DNA from: Paraglomus occultum
Lineage: Eukaryota > Glomeromycota > Glomeromycetes > Paraglomerales > Paraglomeraceae
Reading direction: 5' to 3'
NCBI GenBank assembly: GCA_910592205.1
Contig: CAJVPJ010000272.1
Location: 1-31,273 of the forward strand
Length of the DNA stretch: 31,273 nt
The notes under the pieces: generated by a model
Databases searched by the model: none
What the model was told of the DNA's origin: nothing
Seen by the model: the letters and a program-made list of their open reading frames with translations, nothing else
Shown: positions 9,726 to 21,776 of the stretch, in pieces
How positions within the stretch are numbered: the stretch's first letter is position 1
How the letters are laid out: the number at the start of each line of letters is the position of its first letter
Program-made: the position numbers and the translations under genes

Positions 9726-12700
9726 CTATTTTTGTATCTTCTTCTTTTCTAGATATTCTTTCATTAACCGATCATATTCAAAGGCTGACTGTGACGAATT
9801 CTCGATGACAGTTGGATCATCCAAATGAACAAATTCGTTAGCTTGATGTCCTGTAGCGGCGGCAGCGGCAGTCATTAAATCTTGAGGTATAGATGCATTT
9901 GACTGTTCCTTCTGTTTTTTCTTCGATTTTGCCTTCTTCCGTTTCTGATTTTTCGTTGGTTTTTCAGTTTTCTGAATTTTACCAGGCAATCCACTTGTGT
10001 CGTCAGACAACTTGTGTGTGTTTACCCTCTTCAAAATCTGTGGATCATTTATTTCATTTTTCGGAATATGTTGGAACGTGCACTATCAAAATGCAAGTAC
10101 GACATGAGGACATGTAATAAAGAGCGAGCAAAAAATGTAACAAGTTGGAGTCCAGTATACCTGTTCCCGCGTGCAAAAACCATAATTAGCGTACTGATAG
10201 CAATAGTATGGTTTCTGGCGGACAGGAAATGTGAATGGTATCTGATCTGAGGGGCCGTTCCATTTCAATGGAACAAAATGTACAGTTTCAATGTCGTGAA
10301 TCGCTAAAACTGAATAGGCCGCGTGGAGATCATAAATGCGCGATTGGCTAGTTGAAACTGTTGTATCTGGGAATTCTTTGTTGTCTTTGATTATGCTTTT
10401 GTATACACTTGCATGTAAATCGCCTGCTACATGAGAAAACAAATAGTTTCCATCGGGAAGACTGAAGGTCGTATCGGGTTAACTCATTGAACTATTCTGT
10501 CCATAAACCTTAACAACTACGAAGAAAACAACTCAAACCTCTGAAAATTTTTTAGCATAGTATATAGAAATTTGCTATGTGGTCGAGGCCTAGAAAGAAT
10601 CGTTAACATGAATGGTCACCATTCTCACGTGTGTGTAAAATTTTCATACTTACCAATTTCCATTTGGTATAATATTGATCATTTTTTTTCTTTCGACTGC
10701 CTGTATTTCACTATTGAGCACGTCTATTCGTCCAAGCATCAAATCAGCATCCCCGCGAATGTAAGTGTGGATCCAGTATCGAGCTCTATCAGCAGCAGCA
10801 ATTTCCTCCATGCCTAAATCAAGCTGATACTCAAGATTTGTCTTTATCCCAACAATCCGAGGCTTCGATTGATTTACGATTAAAAGGTAAATTAGTGACT
10901 AGAATTCCGAATTCAATGGATATAATCAAAAGCGGGCAAGTTATTACCTTGTTGATGGAATCAAATACAAATCCATGCATTTTGCATCTAATCAGTATGC
11001 TAAACTCGCCAAAACACCACAAGTTATAAGTAATATTGACGTGCCGTAGTCCCTTCTCCAATGTAGTTTGACCGTTCTTTGACTCAGAGTCTATCCTAGT
11101 GTCGACAATATCGTGCATGTTATCATCTTTCAGGGTCTCGTCACGTTCAGAAGGTTTGTTGTTGTTAGCTGCCTCGCTGAAAGTGCTCTTAGTCGATTGA
11201 TTAGACGGCGTTTGTTCTTGTAATTCCTCATTAAAAATAACGAGTGTGCTTTCATTGTCTAATTATACAAATATTCATTAATTATTGCGGTCGTCCTTAT
11301 TTGATATCACAGTTTGGAACTCAATTGTACCGTTAAATTCTTGGTCCTCCGTCAAAAAGCTAGACTTCGATTCTTTTTTCTTTTCAAATGTATGCTTTGT
11401 ATCCATAGCCACACTCTTGAAAGCAGCATCATAAAATATTTGATTACGTTCGCGGTTCGTCATCTTTTTCTTCACAAATGGCTTGTCGATATACACCGTC
11501 TTTTTCATTTCACCAGAAGCTGAATTAAATGAGTCAGTAAAATGTTTGAAGATATTTCTCAGTGTGATTGCTCAACTGGTTTACCATTTCGACGCGAAAT
11601 GACGCATATGGGAATGTTGCAATCTCTCTCAGTTGATGCATGCAGAGCAACAAGAGCGCACAATCCACTCGACGAGATCACGATATCAACAGAGTTTTGT
11701 TCCACCATAGCTGGAATTAATGGATCTGTACTGACCACAGGCATGATCTGAAAGGATGGAACAGTCAGATCTGTTGATAGAGCGGTTGAACATAGCCATT
11801 ACTCACATATTTTTGCCATCGATTTCCTGGTGTTTTATCATCATGTATTTTACTATTCGTTTGAGTATTGGATTCTGTTTGGTTGTCTGAGACGAGCTCA
11901 GAATTGATAGTCTCCGTATTATCTGACAGCAAATAATTTTCATGCGTAGGAATCTTTTTTGAAGCTGTTCCCATTGGCAAAGTAAATTGGAAACACGCTC
12001 CCTAATTCCCAAGTATTAGGCAAATCAGATATGTTTTCGACAGCAAACCCAAAGAATGGTAATTATCTTACAGCTTCATGAAGCGTCTGCTTATGAACCA
12101 AAATTGGATCTCGCGCATCAGGCAATCCAACTGTAAGGTCGAAAGCATTAAGAAACTCATAATATCGCTGTATAGAATATAAAGTTGTATATTAGACGAA
12201 TAAATACGTAATTTTAATATTAATTAAACAATTCCTACCGGATAATCCTTGATAATACGTTCTCGCTCAATGGTCAGATAGCCCTAGTAAAGGGATGGGG
12301 AAATTATCATTTCGATAAATACCTACCGCATCAGATCAATGAAACCAACCTCAACGGCCTCATCCACTTTCTTATCTAAATGTTGGAATCGTTCTTTTGC
12401 TCTATCATATAACCACTTCATATATGCATTTTTTTCTTCCTGCACTCGCTCCCGCAAATAATGAAAATTTTTTCGATCGTTATCACCGAGCAGCTGAGGC
12501 TAGATAACAGAAATAAGTATTAGACCTTGCGCTACGTCTATCTTAAATGATTCGTGAAAACCGACATTTGAGGCGGCAATTGTGTTTAATTGAAGAAATT
12601 TCAGATGTTCTTCGCGGGACAAGGAAGAAGATGGAATTGTGAGTTGTTGGCAAACAGAAGATGGTTTAATTGAAGGCTCGGATGCGTGAGAAGGGCCGAT

Positions 12701-13047
12701 TGGCTCCGGAGGTGGTTTGGATTGTTTTTGCTTTGTTTCGAGTTCGAGTCGTTTTTCTTCAAGTTGTTTCAGTAGAGTTCCGACGACATTATTATCCTTT
12801 GAACTCTTATCTTCAAACCCCTTGTTTCTATTGTACCAATGCGTAAACGCTCGCACAGGTTCGTACACGCTATACTCTTCATAATCCTCTTGGGTAAATG
12901 GCAAGAGTTCGTCTTCCGAAGACTCTTCCGATGCGCTAAAGTAAAAACTGAATTTTAGTGGGAAATGCAAGGGCTTAAAAAGACAATTCTCAACTTCCAC
13001 ACTACCTACATGCATAAGTCCGACGGCGAATCAGATTTGCTCGACAT
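9726..13047 (-). CDS. ICE2/NARG2 C-terminal-domain protein with CCCH zinc finger
   Basis: Twelve exons (13047-13010, 12935-12536, 12499-12350, 12283-12239, 12167-12072, 12001-11807, 11747-11585, 11519-11331, 11258-10948, 10898-10654, 10461-10161, 10082-9726) join to about 829 aa. Residues about 500-695 match the C-terminal domain of ICE2/NARG2, a subunit of the metazoan little elongation complex that supports Pol II transcription of snRNA genes: TYNLWCFGEFSILIR, then ARYWIHTYIR ... GRIDVLNSEIQ, DGNYLFSHVAGDL and IPFTFPVR. A CCCH finger follows directly: C698-x8-C707-x4-C712-x3-H716, completed across the last intron. The tail is Lys-rich (a likely nuclear signal) and ends LMKEYLEKKKIQK. The N-terminal half is acidic and helical. 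Junctions exon 2/3 (36-nt intron) and exon 9/10 (alternative acceptor near 10863) are uncertain. A nuclear elongation-factor role is inferred from the domain. Confidence 0.75.
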
Positions 13048-14174
13048 AGGACTGCGACAAGTTATCTGGCATGCAAGAAATGACTTATTTGATAATCTTG
13101 TGTTACTACAGTATTTCTCGTAAGATTGTCAAGATACATGGACGGGTATGAGTCACTTGTTGTATACGTGGACGATTTGCAAACGGAGTTAATCAGTGAT
13201 TCTCTTGAGTTTACCACCGTATTCAACCTATTTGCCAGCACGTAGAATTGTATTTCTACAAGCACTTTGGCCAATTGTGCATGGAATTGTGAATACCGCG
13301 ATTACTTTGCTTAACCCAAGAATTTCGATTTTCATCATGACTTATTATTTGCAGGAAATATATTGTTTACCGTATACGAATTTTAGATTAACAAACAATT
13401 AGATACTGTAGCTTTGAAACAGGACACATTTATAATAGCGAGCCGTCATTCCCATCTTTAATAAACTACCCCAGATCACCATCAAAAAGTTTACGGACAC
13501 ATGACTGCAGTGGTATAGAAACAAAATTTAATTTATACTAAATTTATGTTAAACTCAAATCTTACATATATAAATAATCACGTGGACGTAAATTTTTGAT
13601 GGCGATGCTGGGAAAAATATCTTTAATAAGGATGCAAAATAGAATTTTTTGGATAACGACTCTTAATAAGTTATATCATGCGAGTAAAATAAATGAAGTA
13701 TTAGTATCATTATTGGCTGCACTGCTTCCGTCTTTGCCTTATTAGTAAATCTAAATAGTGTGTATCAACTTAGTGCCAACAAAACAACAATTCTTGTGTG
13801 AAATAGAAAGTATTAATAAATACAACGTCTCGGCAAATTTGGTGAATATATGCTAACGTGATTGTGAAAGTGAACTAACAAGCCTCTGAAGGATTGAAAC
13901 GCATATCTACGCGCTCTAGCTTTACTGGTATTGAATATATTAATGTTTGGGGTTACAAACTTTGGTAGAGAGCATCCATCATTATATCATTTGCGGCGCA
14001 TTCTTAAGTTTGCCAAGCCACCAAGATTTATCTAATTATAGTTTACCAGTTACTTCATGCCTGTGCTGCGTCCTTCCACCTAGCCAATCCGCCAAGGCTC
14101 TTAGTCACTCCCGCAGTAATTAATGAAAAGCTTAAATACAATGTTTAAAAGAGCCTGTATGAGTTTACTCCAAA
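13048..14174. other. Divergent promoter region of the ICE2-like and C-CAP-like genes
   Basis: About 1.1 kb separates the two outward-facing starts. The first 230 bases contain a 70-codon minus-strand frame (13062-13274) of unknown meaning. The rest is AT-rich with no recognisable gene, RNA or repeat. Confidence 0.4.
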
Positions 14175-15250
14175 ATGAGCCCTCAGCAAACCGAGTCTCA
14201 AGTAAATAAAACGGTTCCGGACGAAATGCCATCAGCGACTCCCATTTTGATTGGACGTCTATTGTCAGAAAGGAAATTCATTGTACGGGGATTGGGTGAT
14301 TCGATCAGTAGTTGAAATTCGTCTTTAATCTGAATGAAAGCTAAGAACATAATCGTATTGTAGGTAGACGAGCAGGCCCAAGTTAAACATTTAGACGCCT
14401 CTACAATTCCCGCCTCGTCCACTGTGTATTTGAGAAATTGTGAAAATGGAGAATACTTTCTCGATAGCGTTTGTACCAAGGTCATGATTGGTGAGTTGCT
14501 TACAATAAAGAAAATTTCTGGTGAAAGTATTGAGGCTAATGCGGCTCATGGTTCGGATAGTTTTCAGTTCGCTCAGCGAGAACTCGCTTTTATTAGACAT
14601 TCTTTAATCGTGATTAGCAAATTTCCAGAGAACTGCAAAAATCTCATTATAGTCGCCAATGACAAAATTATCACTTCGACTATCGACATTTGGAAGTCTT
14701 CCAATGTATCTTTTAAGGTAATGCCCCGTTGCGTATATCACTTTGCTGATGTTTGACTATTTACGCATCAAAGTGGTTAATTGAGCCGTTAATATACACT
14801 CGTTTATTTCTGTCATAGCTTAATACCCAGGTTCAGACTGTCCAAGTTGACGAATGTGGTACTATTGATATTGAGTACGACAGGCCGTCGGCTTTCCATT
14901 CTGTCGTCTGGACTGCGACTAGCGAATTGAAATTGAGGATTCTTGAAAGCGGTGAAGGTAAGATTTGTCCCAGATTATCCTTGATCATTCAACAAAGTCT
15001 TGACGAAGTTAACCCGTAAACAATAAATTTGTTTCAATTATTAGAGAAATATAGTTTGACTACGGGGGAGAACATTCCGATACAAAGTGAAACTAGTGAA
15101 AGCATCGAGAAAGTGAATCCGTATCAGTATATAATTCGCCTAATAAATGGTTCTTTGAAAAGTGAAGAGTTAATTAGAGCTGAGAAAGGGTTTCCTATTA
15201 CCCAGCGAGAACTAGAACATTGGAGAGCGGTTAATAATATTTCGACATAA
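14175..15250 (+). CDS. Stand-alone C-CAP-like beta-helix protein
   Basis: Exons 14175-14282, 14364-14717, 14819-14957 and 15045-15250 give 268 aa. After a short polar N-terminus, residues about 40-195 show the rung-like repeats of the C-CAP/cofactor-C fold: TVYLRNCENGEYFLDSVCTK, NLIIVANDKIITSTIDIWKS, then VQTVQVDECGTIDIEYDR and ATSELKLRILE. In full-length cyclase-associated proteins this domain binds ADP-actin and recharges it with ATP. Here the N-terminal helical-folded domain, the polyproline stretch and the WH2 motif are absent, and the tail ends in a charged helix (PITQRELEHWRAV). The first intron could instead use a donor/acceptor pair about 10 nt inward. A role in actin turnover is possible but unproven; a tubulin-cofactor-C-like role is the alternative. 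Confidence 0.6.
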
Positions 15251-15422
15251 CTGATCACTGCGGCTGAATTTTTGTAATATCAACGCAGTAGTTGCAGATA
15301 AATAAATTTAAAAATCAAATCTATCTTATTTAACTACTATACCCTCAGTTCAGACATAGAGCATCAAGTACAATATTAACTTGTAATTATACTAATGGTC
15401 GAAGTGAAAACTTTGGGATGTG
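15251..15422. other. 3' flank of the C-CAP-like gene
   Basis: AT-rich sequence after the TAA, with an AATAAA-like ATAAATAAAT near 15298-15308 that could serve as a polyadenylation signal. Nothing else is seen. Confidence 0.35.
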
Positions 15423-16008
15423 TTAGACCACTGAGGCATCGATGGACCAGTCATGACGCGTTCCGTTTCGGAATGCTGGCGTGGTTAGGAAATTGGATGC
15501 ATAAAGCAGTGTGCCATAATTGTTAGCATCCTTTTTGTCTCCTTTGAAATTGTCACATAATCTTTCATTTATCGCTGAGTCTTGCTTTATCCAAAAGTTT
15601 CCTCTGACATGAGATATCGTGATCACATGAAAGGGCATTTCTTAGAAAAAAGCGCATTCGATATATTTCGCGAAATACAGCCCGAATCACAATAGGCGCA
15701 TTGTCTGATAATTTTACATACGCAGGACAAAGACATAAGGGTCAACGCTGCTGGTATTCGGCGTACATTCTTAAAAATTTTGCCGCATAGTTTGTATCCG
15801 AGATACAAGACGTGACCATGCTTCTTATACTAGAGATTGAATTTACGACTGTGGCTTTGGGAATTCTGACATATGTACAGGGTAGAGCAAATTGGAATCT
15901 TTCATAAAAAATGGTTATTGTGAGTTTGAGAATTGAATTATAAAGGTCCGTGTGGTACACTGAAATAATTACTATAAAGAACAAATAATGTACAGCTGTC
16001 TGATACAT
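15423..16008 (-). other. Uncertain coding block, three staggered open frames
   Basis: Three overlapping minus-strand frames cover 16008-15742, 15808-15623 and 15638-15423, and a fourth open stretch (VKLSDNAPIVIRAVFREIYR) crosses them. The arrangement could be a multi-exon or frameshifted gene. The last frame contains HVRGNFWIKQDSA followed by a Cys/Asp-rich run, faintly like the C-terminal end of class-3 lipases, but no catalytic GxSxG is visible upstream. No splice model joined the pieces convincingly. The product is not recognised. Confidence 0.25.
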
Positions 16009-16247
16009 TCTTTCCTTATTAATTCAGATATGTAAAGTTTATCTATGTTACAAAAAACCAATTAAAAAACTTGATCGCTTTCTATCCAAGACCTAATCAT
16101 ACAATGATCCTCGCTTGCATTGGCGCCTCACGCCCATCAAGCCACGGTAGTGGTTACTACATATGGTCACTATTGTGGCGGTTAATTTATTTTGATAATA
16201 TTCATCTCCTTTAATATTAAGAAAACAACTTATTCCTTAATCGAAAT
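16009..16247. promoter_or_regulatory. Presumed importin-13 upstream region
   Basis: A short AT-rich region before the ATG at 16248, with a GGCGCC-containing patch near 16120-16140. No specific promoter motif can be defended. Confidence 0.25.
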
Positions 16248-19200
16248 ATGGAGATTGATCAAATTCCTCCTGTCGAATACGTGGAACAGGTAAGTTATTC
16301 ACGGGAAATGCATTTAGGATATGCAATTTCTCTCATTTTTTGTATAAATTTATACATGACATAGGCAATACAACAACTTTATGGTAACGGAAACCACAGG
16401 GAAGCTCAAGAGTATTTACATAATCTTCAAAAACAACCGTATGCATGGGACTTAGCTCCCCAATTACTTCGCTCAGAGGCATGTAATTAGCTCAACATAA
16501 GTAGATGGACTATTGGCAATGATGACTACTGCTAATGCTCATCACATCCAATATCTATCAGGCTGTAAACTCTCAATTCTTCGGTGCTCACACATTTCAG
16601 GTCAAGATCGCTAGAGACTGGTATGTGTCCGATCCATTCTTTTCCATAAAATAACTTCCCAAACGGGTGTTCATTGGCCAAATGTTTTCCTAGGAAGTCA
16701 TTGCCAGATGATCGCAAAATCTGGCTCCGTGACGAACTGTTTCGCTGGCTGATTCACTTCTCCAACGGCCCATCGGTAGTCACAACAAAATTATCAACTG
16801 CGGTAATACATATATTTTTTTATCAATTTACGTAATTTATGTTTAACGGGTTTGTGAAAAGTTTCTTTAATAACATTTTGCTTTCCTAGCTTGCAGCATA
16901 TACAATCAACGCCATACCAAATGTATGGACCAATTGTATAGCGGAGCTGTTTCAATATCTTCAGTCAGGGGCAATGGCACTCGGGAGACAAGATCTAGCC
17001 GTAGAGTTGCCGTTGTTAGAATATTTGACTGTGTTGCCGGAAGAAGTTTCGACCACTGATTTTGTTGACAAGCAGAGGTAATTGTAAGAGATGTGTATGT
17101 GTAAGTGTACGGAAATATATTTACATGGGCATGTTTATTCAGGATAAGTGTGCATAAGGAATTAAAAGACGCAATTCCATTGGTAATGTCGACGTTGCAA
17201 TCATTTCTGGCCCAAAATGATCAGTCGCAGCGAGGCATTCTGTTAAAACAAAAAAGCCTTAGGTGTTTGGAAAGCTGGATAGCGTACAACGTGCCATTTG
17301 AGTGAGTTCCAAATTCAGCCTGCATGGTTTGATAGTGGATTTATTTTTGTTGACAAACGTCTTATCTGATCTTTAGATCGCTCCTGCCATTGATAAATCA
17401 CGTTATCGAATTATTTCCTTGTGAAGAGACACACGAATCAGCGACGGAAGTGTTAATTCAGTTCTTAGACCAGCCGTCAGTAACCTCAATTCAAGACACT
17501 GTTTGTGATTTAATAATGAGATGTTTTGCCAGTGAATGGACAAAATCAAGAATTGCAAAAGCCTTTAACGGTGAGCATTCTTGCTTTGTACTTGAAAGTT
17601 TTGACAAGATAATGGCTTAGTAACTGGTACTTTTGTCTACCGTAGAATCCGATGAACACGCGGTAAAGAATCTATGCCGTCTCATGACGGTGTTCGGTGA
17701 TACTTTTACCAATTACATTGCCAAACACTTTATTCGCCCAGACATCATGATATATTTGGAAATGATGCTTACATTCACTGGCTTTCCCGGTTATTATGCT
17801 CAAGATCAGGAGATATCCTTTTGCTTTTTTTGTCTTCAGGAAATGTATTAGTCTAACGGAATCTTGTAAAAAAAAAAAGTCCTCAACACTGAATCTGTTA
17901 ACACATTGGCGAAATGACACTCCAATTCTGGGTCCCTCTCCAAGAGGCTATTTATGATCCATACGTGATACCTATTCAATCCAATTCACCGGAGGACAAC
18001 GATAATAACGTTCTTGAGTTTGGTAACGCTGCATTATCCTCTCAACAATCGGCTGAAGAGGCCCGGCATATTAGAGACGCAGCAATTATACTGTTTAAAA
18101 GATTAATTGAAATATTGAGAGTAAAACTGCAACTGCCACCAGAAGATGAATGGAATGAATGGCATGAAGGTAAGTTGTAGTATAGACAGACTTTTGTTTC
18201 TTGATATTTTTTTGTTTGAAAATAATAACGTAACTCTAATTTATTAGAGACAAAGCAGAAGTTCAGATCATATCGCCGAGACATTGGAGACATTATCTTG
18301 AGTGCATATGTCATTCTGCACGAAGAGCTTCTTGCTTACCTTATAGATCTTATCGCAAAGCAATTAAACACTCCCAACAGCAATGACATTCATTACGAGG
18401 TATTATTATATTACGTACACTTTGTCAGTTTATATTTTTTGATTCATCTTTGCTTCAATTATACTGTAGGACGCAGAATCAACGCTGTATTGTATTAAAG
18501 CTATTTCAGAGTCAATGAGTAGCTCAGAAAATACTTATCTACCAAGGCTCTTTGGCGCTGAAATATATGGAAGGTTACCATCGCATGGGCAGACAAGATT
18601 GAGAAATACTGCTTTAGTATTAATCGGTATAATATTATGGCGGACGTCGAAATTTATGAAATTTGTTGCTCGCAACACATTCATAGGATCATCTAATCGT
18701 TTTGAATGTCATTGTAGGATCCTACGCTGAGTGGTTGAACGAAAACCCAGATTTCCTGCTTCCAGCTATTAATTACATCATGGCTAGTTTAAATGAACCT
18801 GGACTCTCATTCAGTGCCGCCACGGCATTCAAAGATGTCTGCGAGCTATGTCGTAATCACTTAGTAAATGTAGTAGAAAACATGGTAAACGCGTATTTAT
18901 CGCTTGGATCTCATGTTCAGGTAAAACGTTAAAGACATCATTCACGTGTGCATTTTAGTCCGCCAGCATAAAATACTCAAATGGCACCTGGATCATAGCC
19001 ATTACAAAGACAAAAGATTATTGAATCAATAGCGGACGTCTTACAGAATTTGCCACTGGAGAAGATGGTGAAACCTATCTTGGTAAGTTGACGAGTTGAA
19101 AATGTTGTCACGCTAATCTCGCGTATGCTCAAGGGAAGAGTAAAACTTATAGGTATTAACAGGGCATATCATAGAAAAGAGCAAAGAATTCATCTCACAC

Positions 19201-20938
19201 AGTGTACAGGTATGTACCACTCTAGAAAAGCTGTTCATTTATCTATTCAAATGCCTGCTACTTTGATTCAGGAATTCATCCGTCAGTTTACCTTGTTTGA
19301 TGCTAATACAGGAACCATCTATATTCCGAGACTCCATAATGATTCAACTCGGTTATCTCACGTCATGTGCACGGGGTATACAAGCTAGAGACGACGAACC
19401 AATTCTTGTGGATGCTGACAAGGACAATTTACGAATACAGGCTGTGTTCGCATCAACGACTGTTACATCCTTCACATCTACCATAACCGACATTGTTGGA
19501 AGGATTGCTAACATTTGGTATCAAGATCAGGACGTTATGGAGGTAACTACTATTAAGATTGCAATCAGCTACAGTTATGTAACGCGAGATACAGGAAACA
19601 GATGCGTTATGATAAAAATATGCTCAGAATACATATGATTATGTCAACATAACTGATATTTAATGTTCACGTAACCCCCCCCTCTCCTCACCCTCCAAAG
19701 TCAGTTTGTAAATTTATAAATGCCGGAATACGGTATCCACCCCACCTTCTTTCACTTCCACTTGACTTCATCGTTCATTTAATCCAAAACTTTTATTCTC
19801 GACAACAACACCCATGTTTGATGGACACTGCTGCACAACTATTGACAGTCTATGGGTCGAGGAATGAATATAAAGGTGTGTTCGAAGATATACTTGAAAC
19901 GTTTACTGTCAGCACTCTGATAGTTATTAATCAGAATGGTAAGAATAATCCAATAATTGATGTGCACATGAGCTGCACTGGGTGGTGAGTAATTATGTGG
20001 ATCTCGGTTTCTATTCTGTAGACATAGAGGATTGTCCAGATGTGGTTAATTCGTATTTTGAGCTACTTTCAAAGGTATATACGGTTTCTAGGTTGTTAAT
20101 TTTCGGTGTTTCGAAAAAGTCTTCTTAGGTATCAATCTAAAGTTTTTTACATTCAGTTCATAATGAAGTGTCCGGTATCATTTTACTCTATTCCGTCGGA
20201 TATGTTCAAGAGCATAATCATGTTCTCTATAGCTAGTCTTCGCACCAATGAGCGATTGGCGTTGAAAGCGGCTATTAACTTTATGGTAAATCGTTTTCAC
20301 AAAGAGTCGTCTATTCATACTCTACCTTCTCACTAATTATAGTTTAAATGCAGAAAGAATTCCTAGGTCAAAGTTACCATGATGATCAATTAAATGCAGC
20401 AAGTGAAAAAGTAATCATGACTTATGGATTGGAGATAATGACGGAATTATTAGCAGTAAGTTCGAAACGGATACTGTGAATATATCAATATAAATATCGA
20501 GTAAAAAATTGTCATTTCCCAGGGAATAGGTGGGAAGACGCCAAGGTCTTATGTACCATCGGTGGCAGATGTGCTCTATAAAATGACTAGTCGACATGTT
20601 GAGGCTAGTAGTAATTGGTTGAGAGTGTTACTTTCTCAGGTAATAGGCAAATTTTTACGAAATTCTCGGTAACGAATTGATCATTAATCTCTCGCCATTC
20701 CAAACAGGACAACTTCCCTTCGCCCAATGTCAAGCAGGACGCAAAAGATTTGTTTGCAAAAAGTATTCTTGGGTAAGCCTGCTTGTTATGTTTATACAAA
20801 TTGAGATTATCTAAAAGGCTGAACGGTACATTTGGGGGTTTTTTTAGGACGCGTAATATACGCAGATACAAGGATTTGGTTAATGAGTTCTCGCTAAAAT
20901 GTCGAGGTTTGGAGAATACAGCATATGGACGCGTATGA
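16248..20938 (+). CDS. IPO13: Importin-13 / Kap122-type karyopherin-beta
   Basis: Twenty-two exons join in frame to 985 aa: 16248-16289, 16365-16478, 16562-16620, 16694-16802, 16890-17077, 17143-17301, 17377-17570, 17646-17812, 17905-18169, 18248-18399, 18470-18626, 18718-18920, 19017-19082, 19153-19209, 19312-19542, 19701-19938, 20022-20074, 20157-20285, 20354-20455, 20523-20639, 20708-20772, 20848-20938. The product is a HEAT-repeat nuclear transport receptor that moves cargo through the pore under Ran-GTP control. The N-terminal importin-beta domain shows AQEYLHNLQKQPYAWDLAPQ and NSQFFGAHTFQVKIARDW. Further family stretches are AYTINAIPNVWTNCIAELFQ, RCLESWIAYNVPF, EMTLQFWVPLQEA, RLRNTALVLIGSYAEWL and YLTSCARGIQARDDEP. 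The C-terminus is LVNEFSLKCRGLENTAYG, like importin-13. Exons 13-15 are the least certain. Intron 2 is GC-AG and intron 8 looks U12-type. Cargoes cannot be inferred. Confidence 0.93.
16479..16561 (+). other. GC-AG intron in importin-13 (intron 2)
   Basis: The exon ends TCAGAG and the intron starts GCATGT and ends ATCTATCAG, 83 nt long. Only the GC donor keeps frame and gives S-E-A-V-N-S-Q-F-F-G-A, the conserved importin-13 reading. The GT four bases on breaks the frame. Confidence 0.8.
17813..17904 (+). other. Probable U12-type AT-AC intron in importin-13 (intron 8)
   Basis: No GT-AG pair links the flanking exons, because the frame before EMTLQFW meets TAA with no usable AG. The upstream exon GAT-CAG-GAG is followed by ATATCCTTTT, the textbook minor-spliceosome 5' site. 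A branch-like TCCTCAAC lies at 17880-17887, about 18 nt before a terminal AC at 17903-17904. Splicing gives D-Q-E-I-G-E-M-T-L-Q-F-W in phase 0, the expected family sequence. The intron is 92 nt long. Confidence 0.8.
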
Positions 20939-21776
20939 GCGGCAGTGGGAATATTCTTACTTAAATAGACTCTATTGATACGAAGTCAATCCCGTCAATA
21001 ACGTAGTTAATATAATGACAAAATGAGAGGCTATTGTGGCAAAAAAGTTAAAATAATATCACCTTCATCGGGATACGATTCGATTCGTTAATCGTTACAT
21101 TGTAAAGTCTTTGCTTTTTCATTTGAAACTGCGCTGGACACAAGTAAGCCTTTCCTCATTCACTAATCATTCAAACCGTATAGCCGTGAACCCCTTCACT
21201 TGGTCAAGTTTTAAAGAACAGATGCCACAGATGATGATATCATTCAATATATACAAAGAACGACATGATTAAGCATTGGGAGGATAGATTGAATAGTTCA
21301 AATGCTATTATGTAAACGTTATATTGAAGGTTATGTTATGACCAGCGCTATCTTCAAGCTGTTAAGGCATATGAAAGTCACTACACATATTAGGGTCATA
21401 GTGATATCACATTTATTAAGGAAACAGTTACAACATGAGAATACAGAACGAGACGTTGAATGATCCTTTTTTAATTCCTTTCGCTTCCTCTTATGGTTCA
21501 ATTCTTATGAATAAAACACTGTAGCCACGATACAATACACTGTTTATGTTTTCTCTGACCATATTACTATATCGACAGTCTACTAATAGCATTAAGGATT
21601 TGCGAGCGATGCTTTATTTTGGGAACTTGCACATTTACAAAACAGAATCTGATTACTTTACCTTAATATTAACTATTGGCATACCCCCTGACGATAGTAT
21701 CATTATTGATTATATTGATATAATATGTCTAAATGTTTAATAAATAGTTCATGCAGAATACATGTTGCCGGATTCT
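20939..21776. other. Convergent 3' spacer between importin-13 and Beclin
   Basis: Both flanking genes end here, so it should hold both 3' UTRs. It is AT-rich. A 64-codon plus-strand frame (21546-21740) starts internally and is not convincing. No repeat or RNA was recognised. Confidence 0.4.

Noticed and set aside
10838-11029. Plus-strand frame with an EF/beta-like look inside the ICE2-like gene
   Set aside because: It is the complement of exons 9-10 and the intervening intron of the minus-strand gene, where the ICE2-domain motifs are clear.
15423-16008. Possible class-3 lipase end or LYR-type protein on the minus strand
   Set aside because: The resemblances are single short motifs. No GxSxG, no complete LYR set and no workable exon chain were found, so only an uncertain coding block is reported.
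19669-19700. C-rich tract (a run of C followed by CTCTCCTCACCCTCC)
   Set aside because: It looked like a possible repeat or G-quadruplex complement, but it is best explained as the polypyrimidine tract before the acceptor of importin-13 exon 16.
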